DNA of 14,104 nt, from NCBI GenBank assembly GCA_046724665.1, contig JBKOWZ010000119.1, positions 1-14,104 of the forward strand. Direction: 5' to 3'. Each line of letters begins with the position of its first letter. Positions within the stretch are counted from its first letter, which is position 1. Shown here one piece after another: positions 8,284-14,104 of the stretch. Source of the stretch: Actinocrinis sp046724665. Its GTDB lineage: Bacteria > Actinomycetota > Actinomycetes > Streptomycetales > Catenulisporaceae. The notes under the pieces were generated by a model. It was not told the origin of the DNA. It made no database searches and saw only the letters and a program-made list of their open reading frames with translations. A program made the position numbers and the translations under genes.

Positions 8284-9256
8284 CCCGGCCGTGCCCCGGC
8301 TCGGCCTGGCCGAGGTGGAGGAGTCGCGCTGGGTGCACGGCGACTCGGCGCTGCTGTTCATCACCGACCGCTGCCCCGTCGGCTGCAAGCACTGCTCGGT
8401 GGACTCGCGGCCGGACAGCCCGCGGATCACCGACTTCGAGCTCTTCGAACAGGTCGTCGCCGGCCTCGCCGGGTCGTCGCTGCGCATCGTCGGCATCTCA
8501 GGCGGCGAGCCCTTCGTGGAGCGCAGGGGGCTGCCATACGCGGTCGGGGAGCTGACCCGCGCGGGCAAGGGCGTGGTCGTCTACACCAGCGGATTCTGGG
8601 CCCGCACCGCGAAGGCGCCGGCCTGGATCGAGTCGGTGATCGACCAGTGCGGCTGCGTCTTCCTCAGCACCGACGCCTTCCACCAGGCGGGCATGGGCGA
8701 GGAGCGGTTCCGCAACGCGGCCAGGGCGATCATGCGGCGCGGCACGGCGCTGGTCGTTCAGGTGCTCGACCTCGACACCGAGGTGGACCGGGCTCGGCGG
8801 CTGCTGACCGAGGCGCTCGGACCGCAGTGGCCGGACACGGTCGAGCTGAACAAGGTCCCGCTGCTGCCGTACGGCCGGGCCGGTGAGCTGTACTCGGTCA
8901 CCCGGCGCCAGCCGATCGGCTCCTTCGGCAGCTGCCGGGTCGCCCGCGCGCGGGTGGTCCGCTACGACGGCGTCATCTCAGCCTGCTGCAACGAGGCGGT
9001 GCTGATGGGCGCGGGCCCCGCCTGGTTCCGGCGCCGCGCGGGCACCGCCGGGCAGGTGCTCGACGTCATCAACCGCTTCGCGGACGACGACCTGCTGAAG
9101 GTGATCGGCTGGGAGGGGGTCGGCCGACTGGCCGGCCACCCGCTGGCCGGGGACCTGGCCACCCGGGAGGCGGCCGGCATCTGCGGCGCCTGCTGGGCGC
9201 TGGTCGGCCGCATCTCCCGCGGCGAGCGGCACGCGCAGCCCCTGGAGGCGGTATGA
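8276..9256 (+). CDS. Radical SAM enzyme, paralogue of the preceding gene
   Basis: 326 residues. RCPVGCKHC gives C33, C37 and C40 for the SAM-binding cluster; SGGEP (75-79) and LSTDAFH follow. The C-terminal region repeats the upstream enzyme's pattern: C220-x7-VRYDG-x4-C237-C238, then C303-x2-C306, with one fewer terminal cysteine than its neighbour. It is therefore twitch-like rather than a full SPASM domain. The two proteins may act in sequence on one peptide or form a heteromeric enzyme; sequence alone does not decide. ATG 8276 lies inside the end of the preceding gene (8-base overlap) with a GGGGGCGG purine run just upstream, and the stop overlaps the next start as ATGA, so the three genes are translationally coupled. 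Confidence 0.9.
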   Translation: MASPAVPRLGLAEVEESRWVHGDSALLFITDRCPVGCKHCSVDSRPDSPRITDFELFEQVVAGLAGSSLRIVGISGGEPFVERRGLPYAVGELTRAGKGVVVYTSGFWARTAKAPAWIESVIDQCGCVFLSTDAFHQAGMGEERFRNAARAIMRRGTALVVQVLDLDTEVDRARRLLTEALGPQWPDTVELNKVPLLPYGRAGELYSVTRRQPIGSFGSCRVARARVVRYDGVISACCNEAVLMGAGPAWFRRRAGTAGQVLDVINRFADDDLLKVIGWEGVGRLAGHPLAGDLATREAAGICGACWALVGRISRGERHAQPLEAV

Positions 9257-10008
9257 GCGGCTCGGCGGCGACCGGGACGGCGGCGCTCGCGGCCCCGCCG
9301 GGTTCGAACGCGCGGATCCTGCGGTCGAAGATCGAGTTCGCGCTGCCGGCGCTGCGCGCGGTCATCGCCCGGGTGTGGTCGGCCCCCGACCTCGACCGGC
9401 GCTACGTCGACTACCTCCAGACGATGCACCAGATGATCCGGGCCACCGTCCCGCTGATGGCGGCCGCGATCGCCCGCTGCGAGCAGCTGCCCGGCGATCC
9501 GGTGGCCGAGGGCGTGGCGGCCTACTTCCGCAAGCACATCCACGAGGAGCACGGCCACGACGACTGGGTCCGCCAGGACCTCGAGCTGATCTGCGAGGAC
9601 GCCGGCGAGCTGCTGGAGGCCATGCCCGGCCCGGCGGTCGCCGCCGCCGTCGGCGCGCAGTACTACTGGCTGGCGCACCACCACCCTCTGTGCCTGCTCG
9701 GCCACATCGCGGTGCTCGAAGGGTATCCGGGCTCCGCCGAGCTGCCGAAGCGGCTGGCGCGGCGCACCGGCCACCCGGACAGGGCGTTTCGCACCATGCA
9801 CGTGCACGCGGTGCTCGACCAGCGGCACCGGGACGAGCTGTTCGAGGCGATCGACGCGCTACCGCTGACCGCGCGGCACCACTCCATGCTCGGCGTCAGC
9901 GCGATGCACACCATCGGCTCGCTCGCCGCGGTGTTCGAGGAGCTCGCCGACCGCCGGGTGGCCGCGCACCGGCTCAGGATCAGCACCGCGACGGCTGGGG
10001 GAGGGTGA
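9253..10008 (+). CDS. Heme-oxygenase-like diiron protein (iron-containing redox enzyme family)
   Basis: 251 residues, all-helical in appearance. Candidate metal ligands occur in three helices: HIHEEHGHDDW (95-105), HHHPLCLLGHIAVLEG (142-157, with H151 and E156), and H185-x3-D189-x2-H192. The last matches the third-helix ligand spacing of heme-oxygenase-like diiron oxidases such as SznF. It probably activates O2 for hydroxylation, desaturation or C-C cleavage; the plausible substrate is the precursor peptide or a radical SAM product. A TenA/PqqC-like role without a diiron site is the alternative. A GGAGG four bases before ATG 9253 and a 4-base ATGA overlap with the previous gene show tight coupling. 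The exporter gene starts 2 bases after its stop codon. Confidence 0.82.
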   Translation: MSGSAATGTAALAAPPGSNARILRSKIEFALPALRAVIARVWSAPDLDRRYVDYLQTMHQMIRATVPLMAAAIARCEQLPGDPVAEGVAAYFRKHIHEEHGHDDWVRQDLELICEDAGELLEAMPGPAVAAAVGAQYYWLAHHHPLCLLGHIAVLEGYPGSAELPKRLARRTGHPDRAFRTMHVHAVLDQRHRDELFEAIDALPLTARHHSMLGVSAMHTIGSLAAVFEELADRRVAAHRLRISTATAGGG

Positions 10009-10010
10009 CC

Positions 10011-11426
10011 ATGGCGGCGCCGAAGATGTTCCAGGCCTTACACAACCGGCGGTTCCGGCGGATCCTGGCCGGCCAGACGGTCTCCATGCTCGGCGACTGG
10101 CTCGACTTCGTCGCCGTGCTCTCCCTGGTCGCCTACACCTGGCACGACGGCGCCGCCGGGCTCGCCGCAGTGGCGATCGCCGGCGCGCTGCCGTGGGTGC
10201 TGATCTCCCCGCTGTCCGGGACGCTGGCCGACCGACTGCCGACCCGGGCCGTGCTGGTCGGCTGCGACCTGGCCCGCGCCGCGATCGTGCTGGGCTACCT
10301 GCTGGCCGGCAACATCGTCGTGCTGCTGGCGCTGGTGGTGCTCAAGGTGAGCTTCAGCACCCTGTTCAATCCGACTCAGGCCTCTGCGGTGCGGCGGATG
10401 GTGCCCAAGGAGGACCTGCTGTCCGCCAACACGCTGACCACCTTCGCGGCCCAGGCCACCAAGATCATCGGCCCCGGTCTCAGTGGCCTGCTGCTGGCCA
10501 CGGTCGGCGCCCGCGGCGCCTTCGTCGCGGACAGCGCGTCCTTCCTGTGCTCGGCGGCGATCCTGGCCGGCCTGCCGATCGCGCGGCCCGAGGCAGACGC
10601 CGGCCGCTCCGGCGGGAAGGCGGGGGTACGCGCCGAGATGATCGCCGGGCTGCGATTCATCCTCGGCCAGCGGGTGCTGCTCACCGCGGTGCTCGGCATG
10701 GCCGCGACCGTGTTCCTGGTCTTCACCTTCGACACGCTCACCCCGCTCGCCCTCTCCAGCCTCGGCTACGAGTCCGCGCTGCTGGGGGAGTGGCTGGCCT
10801 GCGTCGGGGTCGGCGCCGTCGTCGGCACGATCCTGGTCGGCCAGTGGGGCGGGAAGGTCAGGCCGCTGCGGCTGATGGGGATCTCCCAGGCGCTGGCCGG
10901 CCTGTGCGTGGCCGTGATCGGCCTGACCGTGGACCACGCGCACCATCCGCCGGTCGCCGCCGTCCTGCCGATCCCGCTCGCGGTCGGCTTCGCCGCCTCG
11001 GGCCTGCTGATCGCGTATCCGGTCATCCTCCAGACCTCGACCCCGGTGGAGCTGATGGGCCGGGTGATGGCCTTCGCCGGGATTCTGCCGACGGTGCTGC
11101 AACTGGCCGCCCCGGCGGTCGGCGCGGCGCTGGCCAGCGCCTTCCATGTGGGGCCGGTGTTCACCGCCTCCGGGCTGTGCATCGTGGCCGTCGGCCTCGC
11201 GATCGTCGCGCAGCGGGCCCCCGCCGAACCGCGGCCGCAGCCGGTCGAGGTGGCGGACACCGCCGAACTGTTCACCGAGGACGCCGAGGACGACGTGATG
11301 GCGCACTGGGATCCGACAGCGGACGTGGACACGGACACGGCCGTGGAACCGATCCCGGCCGCCGAGCCGGAGCCGCGCTATCCGCGCCGGATCCCGAACG
11401 GCGCCGCGGGATTCACCGGACTCTGA
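10011..11426 (+). CDS. MFS transporter, probable product exporter
   Basis: 471 residues, a major facilitator superfamily protein with about 12 hydrophobic helices between residues 15 and 400. The loop GTLADRLPTR (70-79) is the motif-A-like signature of proton-driven drug exporters. The last ~70 residues form a hydrophilic tail rich in Asp/Glu and Pro, predicted cytoplasmic, which is longer than usual. Placed last in the coupled operon and just before the small peptide gene, it probably exports the finished product or gives self-protection. ATG 10011 follows GGAGGG (ending 10005) with good spacing; GTG 10005 is in frame but sits inside that ribosome site. Codon 10 is a rare TTA (10038-10040), the third in this locus. 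Substrate specificity cannot be read from sequence. Confidence 0.92.
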   Translation: MAAPKMFQALHNRRFRRILAGQTVSMLGDWLDFVAVLSLVAYTWHDGAAGLAAVAIAGALPWVLISPLSGTLADRLPTRAVLVGCDLARAAIVLGYLLAGNIVVLLALVVLKVSFSTLFNPTQASAVRRMVPKEDLLSANTLTTFAAQATKIIGPGLSGLLLATVGARGAFVADSASFLCSAAILAGLPIARPEADAGRSGGKAGVRAEMIAGLRFILGQRVLLTAVLGMAATVFLVFTFDTLTPLALSSLGYESALLGEWLACVGVGAVVGTILVGQWGGKVRPLRLMGISQALAGLCVAVIGLTVDHAHHPPVAAVLPIPLAVGFAASGLLIAYPVILQTSTPVELMGRVMAFAGILPTVLQLAAPAVGAALASAFHVGPVFTASGLCIVAVGLAIVAQRAPAEPRPQPVEVADTAELFTEDAEDDVMAHWDPTADVDTDTAVEPIPAAEPEPRYPRRIPNGAAGFTGL

Positions 11427-11444
11427 GACGGCTGGGAGAACACC

Positions 11445-11462
11445 GCCTTCCGCGCGGAAGGC
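11445..11462 (+). terminator. Perfect hairpin between exporter and precursor genes
   Basis: GCCTTCCGCGCGGAAGGC is a perfect 18-base palindrome that can fold as a 7-bp stem with a GCGC loop, 18 bases after the exporter stop codon. There is no T-tract, but actinomycete terminators often lack one. It may end or attenuate the enzyme operon, or stabilise its 3' end, so that the small peptide is expressed at a different level. Confidence 0.5.
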
Positions 11463-11471
11463 CACGAAGCC

Positions 11472-11502
11472 CGGCGGCGGGATGTCCTGAGCTGCGCCGC
11501 CG
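11472..11502 (+). other. Second hairpin upstream of precursor gene
   Basis: CGGCGGCG (11472-11479) and CGCCGCCG (11495-11502) are perfect 8-bp complements with a 15-base loop. It lies between the palindromic hairpin and the ribosome site of the small gene and could be part of a leader structure or a tandem terminator. GC-rich DNA forms such stems often, so confidence is modest. Confidence 0.35.
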
Positions 11503-11528
11503 AAGGTAACGGATTCGAGTATGGAGAT

Positions 11529-11536
11529 AGGAGGTG
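11529..11536 (+). promoter_or_regulatory. Strong ribosome binding site of precursor gene
   Basis: AGGAGGTG matches the anti-Shine-Dalgarno almost fully and sits 6 bases before ATG 11543. It is the strongest ribosome site in the window, consistent with high expression of a substrate peptide, and it fixes the start codon. Confidence 0.85.
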
Positions 11537-11542
11537 TAAGCA

Positions 11543-11740
11543 ATGTCTGAATTCGACGCCATCGAGGCTCTGGCGCAGGCCGGTATCCCGGTCCAGGATG
11601 CCAGTGAGGACGAGCGCGCCGTCTACGCGTCCCTGTCCGAGGACGAGGTAGCGGTGCTGACCGGACTCAAGGCCCGGCTCACGGCGGCCAACAGCGACGT
11701 GGAGGCCCACCTGGACGACAACGGCGGCAACTTCTGGTAA
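11543..11740 (+). CDS. Small acidic cysteine-free peptide, probable RiPP precursor
   Basis: 65 residues. The N-terminal part (MSEFDAIEALAQAGIP...) looks like a helical leader. Residues 21-31 and 32-42 form a tandem 11-residue repeat with consensus SEDExAVxxxL. The C-terminus after about residue 50 becomes HLDDNGGNFW, glycine-rich and ending in two aromatics, the likely core. There is no cysteine anywhere and no Ser/Thr after S51, so sactipeptide, lanthipeptide and thiopeptide chemistry are excluded. Position after two SPASM/twitch-like radical SAM genes, a diiron enzyme and an exporter supports precursor function. From memory it resembles short actinobacterial proteins labelled 'aroma-sacti cluster domain' in NCBI annotation; I could not check this. 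A very strong ribosome site precedes it and hairpins lie on both sides. No TTA codon. An unrelated small regulator is the alternative. Confidence 0.8.
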   Translation: MSEFDAIEALAQAGIPVQDASEDERAVYASLSEDEVAVLTGLKARLTAANSDVEAHLDDNGGNFW

Positions 11741-11781
11741 ACCGCCCACGCCCAGCACCGGCACGACGCGCCGGTCCGCTG

Positions 11782-11803
11782 CCCGGGACGCTCGCGTCCC
11801 GGG
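11782..11803 (+). terminator. Stem-loop after precursor gene
   Basis: CCCGGGACG and CGTCCCGGG form a perfect 9-bp stem with a CTCG tetraloop, 41 bases after the precursor stop codon. There is no T-tract. Its stability and position make it the best terminator candidate in the window; it separates the peptide gene from the cyclase-ATPase gene. Confidence 0.65.
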
Positions 11804-11850
11804 GAGTTCGGGCCGGCGCGAACTGCGTCGCCGACGGCTCACAGAGCCCC

Positions 11851-11888
11851 CAATCCAATACAGCGCCCTCAATCCAATACAGCGCTCT
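11851..11888. repeat. Tandem 19-bp direct repeat upstream of cyclase-ATPase gene
   Basis: Two adjacent copies of CAATCCAATACAGCGCYCT (11851-11869 and 11870-11888) differ at a single base. They are AT-richer than their surroundings and end 46 bases before the TTG start of the next gene. The phasing of nearly two helical turns and the promoter-proximal place suit a pair of regulator binding sites. A simple replication-slippage duplication is the alternative. Confidence 0.6.
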
Positions 11889-11934
11889 GAGCCGATACCG
11901 CCGAGCCGACACCGTCCGAGCACCTGGAGGACCG

Positions 11935-14104
11935 TTGCCACGCCGCTGCCCGACCTGTTCCGCGGAACAGGCTGACAGCGCGCGGTTCTGTAGCGCGTGC
12001 GGGACCGACCTCAGCGCCGCGCCCGCGGCCGGGCGTTCGGGCATCCGCAAGATCGTCACGGTCCTGTTCTGCGACCTGGTCAACTCGACTGCCCTCGGCG
12101 GGCAGCTCGACGCCGAGACCATGCGATCCCTGATGATGCGGTACTACGCGGCGATGCGTCAGTGCGTGGAACGGCACGGCGGCCGGGTGGAGAAGTTCGT
12201 CGGCGACGCGGTGATGGCGGTCTTCGGCATACCGGCCGTACACGAGGACGACGCCCTGCGCGCCGTGCGCGCGGCGCTGGAGATGCACCGCGAGATCGCC
12301 GCCCTGAACGCGCGGCTGCGCGACCGGCTCACCCTGCCGCTCGGCGTGCGGATCGGCATCAACGCCGGCGAGGTGCTCGCCACGGTCGATGACCTCGACA
12401 ACGCCGACAACCTCGTCGCGGGCGACGTGGTGAACATCGCCGCGCGCCTCGAGCAGGCGGCTGCGACCGGCGAGACCGTCATCGGGGAGAGCGTGCACCG
12501 GCTCACCCGCGAGACCGTGGTGGTCGAGGCGATCGGCCCGATCGCGGCCAAGGGCGTGACCCGGCCGCTGGCCGCCTGGCAGGTCGTCTCGCTGGCGGTC
12601 GCGGCCGCCCCGGCGCGGCGGGCCGGATTCCACGGCCGCGGCCTGGAACTGGCCGCGCTGCGCAACTGCCTGGCCAGGGCGGCGAGCCACCGCACCTTCC
12701 AGCTGTGCACCGTGTACGGCGAGGCGGGGATGGGCAAGACGCGGCTGGCCGAGCAACTGCTGGCCACCGTCTCCACCGTCGAGGCGCGGGCCGCGATGGC
12801 GGCCTGTCCAGCGTACGGGACCGGCGGCACGCTGCTGCCGATGGTCACCGCGATCCGCCGGGCCGCCGCGGACCTGGGCCGCGACGTCGGCGAACTGCTG
12901 CCCGGGCACCTGGTCGAGGGCGCCGTCGGCGACCTGCCCGCGGAGACCTTCGCGGCCATCCGGCGCGGCCTCGACTCGCTGTGCCGGGACACCCCCGTGC
13001 TGCTCGTGCTCGACGACCTGCACTGGGCCGACGACTCGCTGCTCGACCTGCTGGACTCGCTGGCCCGGCGGATGAAGAACAGCCCGCTGACGGTGCTCTG
13101 CCTGGCCCGGATCGACCTGCTGGAGCGGCGCCCCGACTGGGGTGGCGGCAAGCTGTCCGCGCTGAGCCTGACCCTGACGCCGTTCGCCCCGGACGAGTGC
13201 GAGTCGCTCGGCCGGGAACTGGCCCGCAACACCCCGCTCGACCAGCGGGTGCTGCGCCGCTGCGTCGAGGCGAGCATGGGCAACCCGTTCTTCCTCGAGC
13301 AGTTCCTCCAGATGGAGTCCGAGCACCAGCAGCCCGACGAGTTCCCGCTGACCGTGCAGTCGGCGGTGGCCGCGCGGCTCGACCGGCTCTCCGCGCGCCA
13401 GCGCGACGTGCTGGAGTGGGCCTGCGTGATCGGGCACGAATTCAGCACCGCCGCGCTTGAGCGGTGCTGCGGCGAGACGGCCGACCTCGCCGCGACCCTC
13501 GACGCACTCGACGACAAGCTGCTGATACGCCACAGCGCCGACGGCGGCTACGAGTTCTGCGGCAAGCAGGTGTACGACATCTGCTACGCCGCGATGCCCA
13601 AGGCCGAGCGCGCCCGCCGCCACCGCGTCCTCGGCGAGGTCTACGCCGGGCAGGACGGCCGCCCCGGGCTGGCCGGCCATCACTACCACGCGGCGATGCT
13701 CTACTGGAACGAGGTCTTCTACGACGGCGACGAGGTTGACGACGTGCGCCGGAAGGCCGGGACGAGCTTTCTGCGCTCCGGCCGCGCGGCCCTGGCCGCC
13801 GAAGACCTGCCGCGCGCCGAGACCGCGCTGCGCGCGGCGGTGGAGCTGCTGCGGCCGGACGACGCCGCAGCGGGCGAGTCGGGCGGATCCGCGCTGGAGG
13901 CGAAGTCTCTGCTGATGGACACGGCGGGCGCCCTCGGCGACAGCAGCGCCGCGCTCGCCCTCGCCGACGAGCTGGTCGCCGAGGCCGAGAGCGCCGGGGA
14001 CGAGCGGTACGCCGCCTACGGCCGGATGGAACGCGTGGCGCTGTCCCCGGGAGCCGACCCGGCGCGGCTGGAGGAGCTGGCGCGGCGGGCCGAGCGGGTC
14101 TGCG
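11935..14104 (+). CDS. Zinc-ribbon / class III nucleotide cyclase / AAA-type ATPase protein (partial)
   Basis: At least 723 residues, open to the window end. A zinc ribbon comes first (C5, C8, C19, C22). The class III cyclase domain (about 38-205) keeps metal-binding D47 and D91, K87 and D164 as adenine-selecting residues, and N167 and R171 in VNIAARL, so it should make cAMP. An ATPase module follows, with Walker A GEAGMGKT (K268) and Walker B LLVLDDLHWAD (D360-D361). The region after about residue 500 looks helical, TPR-like. This is a common actinobacterial signalling architecture; the stimulus and target are unknown. TTG 11935 is chosen because GGAGG lies 4 bases upstream and the zinc-ribbon cysteines start at residue 5. 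It is separated from the precursor gene by a stem-loop and a tandem repeat, so it is probably a separate transcription unit. Confidence 0.9.
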   Translation, partial: MPRRCPTCSAEQADSARFCSACGTDLSAAPAAGRSGIRKIVTVLFCDLVNSTALGGQLDAETMRSLMMRYYAAMRQCVERHGGRVEKFVGDAVMAVFGIPAVHEDDALRAVRAALEMHREIAALNARLRDRLTLPLGVRIGINAGEVLATVDDLDNADNLVAGDVVNIAARLEQAAATGETVIGESVHRLTRETVVVEAIGPIAAKGVTRPLAAWQVVSLAVAAAPARRAGFHGRGLELAALRNCLARAASHRTFQLCTVYGEAGMGKTRLAEQLLATVSTVEARAAMAACPAYGTGGTLLPMVTAIRRAAADLGRDVGELLPGHLVEGAVGDLPAETFAAIRRGLDSLCRDTPVLLVLDDLHWADDSLLDLLDSLARRMKNSPLTVLCLARIDLLERRPDWGGGKLSALSLTLTPFAPDECESLGRELARNTPLDQRVLRRCVEASMGNPFFLEQFLQMESEHQQPDEFPLTVQSAVAARLDRLSARQRDVLEWACVIGHEFSTAALERCCGETADLAATLDALDDKLLIRHSADGGYEFCGKQVYDICYAAMPKAERARRHRVLGEVYAGQDGRPGLAGHHYHAAMLYWNEVFYDGDEVDDVRRKAGTSFLRSGRAALAAEDLPRAETALRAAVELLRPDDAAAGESGGSALEAKSLLMDTAGALGDSSAALALADELVAEAESAGDERYAAYGRMERVALSPGADPARLEELARRAERVC

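Noticed and set aside
9375..10010. Extension of the exporter frame upstream to GTG 9375
   Set aside because: It overlaps the diiron protein gene in another frame, reads as Arg/Pro-rich sequence and lacks membrane helices; ATG 10011 has a good ribosome site.
11543..11740. Sactipeptide, lanthipeptide or thiopeptide precursor
   Set aside because: The peptide contains no cysteine, so thioether or azole classes are not possible despite the radical SAM context.
12705..13739. Plus-strand open frames within the cyclase-ATPase gene
   Set aside because: Their translations are Arg/Gly/Pro-rich and lack motifs, whereas frame 1 carries the cyclase and Walker motifs continuously to the window end.

Overview
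High-GC, densely coding DNA in actinomycete style: GTG/TTG starts, overlapping genes, a receptor-like Ser/Thr kinase, and a zinc-ribbon/cyclase/ATPase protein. A Streptomycetales- or Catenulisporales-like host is my inference; no taxonomic marker is present.

Layout. (1) 100-2750, plus strand: a membrane Ser/Thr kinase with an extracytoplasmic ricin-type beta-trefoil, then a NarL/LuxR-type response regulator. (2) 2775-4940, minus strand, convergent with the regulator: a large B12-binding-type radical SAM enzyme with an atypical Cx4Cx2C cluster motif. (3) 5025-7013, plus strand, divergent from (2): a second large B12-binding-type radical SAM enzyme with Cx3Cx2C. (4) 7201-11426: a tight, translationally coupled run of two paralogous radical SAM enzymes with cysteine-rich C-termini, a heme-oxygenase-like diiron protein and an MFS exporter. 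(5) 11543-11740: a 65-residue, cysteine-free acidic peptide with a very strong RBS, ending DDNGGNFW, with hairpins on both sides. (6) 11935-14104: a zinc-ribbon/class III cyclase/AAA-type ATPase protein that runs off the window, preceded by a tandem 19-bp repeat.

Blocks (2)-(5) read as one biosynthetic locus for a ribosomally made, post-translationally modified peptide (RiPP). The small peptide is the likely precursor, the four radical SAM enzymes and the diiron protein are the tailoring enzymes, and the MFS protein is the exporter. Because the precursor has no cysteine, thioether (sactipeptide), lanthionine and thiopeptide chemistry are excluded; C-C, C-O or C-N crosslinking, methylation, hydroxylation or C-terminal decarboxylation remain possible. 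No separate recognition domain (RRE/PqqD-like) or protease is visible. Three rare TTA leucine codons fall in locus genes and I found none in the flanking genes, which suggests bldA-type developmental control. The kinase, response regulator and cyclase-ATPase are signalling genes that may flank the locus by chance or regulate it.

No gene-free stretch exceeds 300 bases. No tRNA, rRNA, CRISPR array or insertion sequence was seen.
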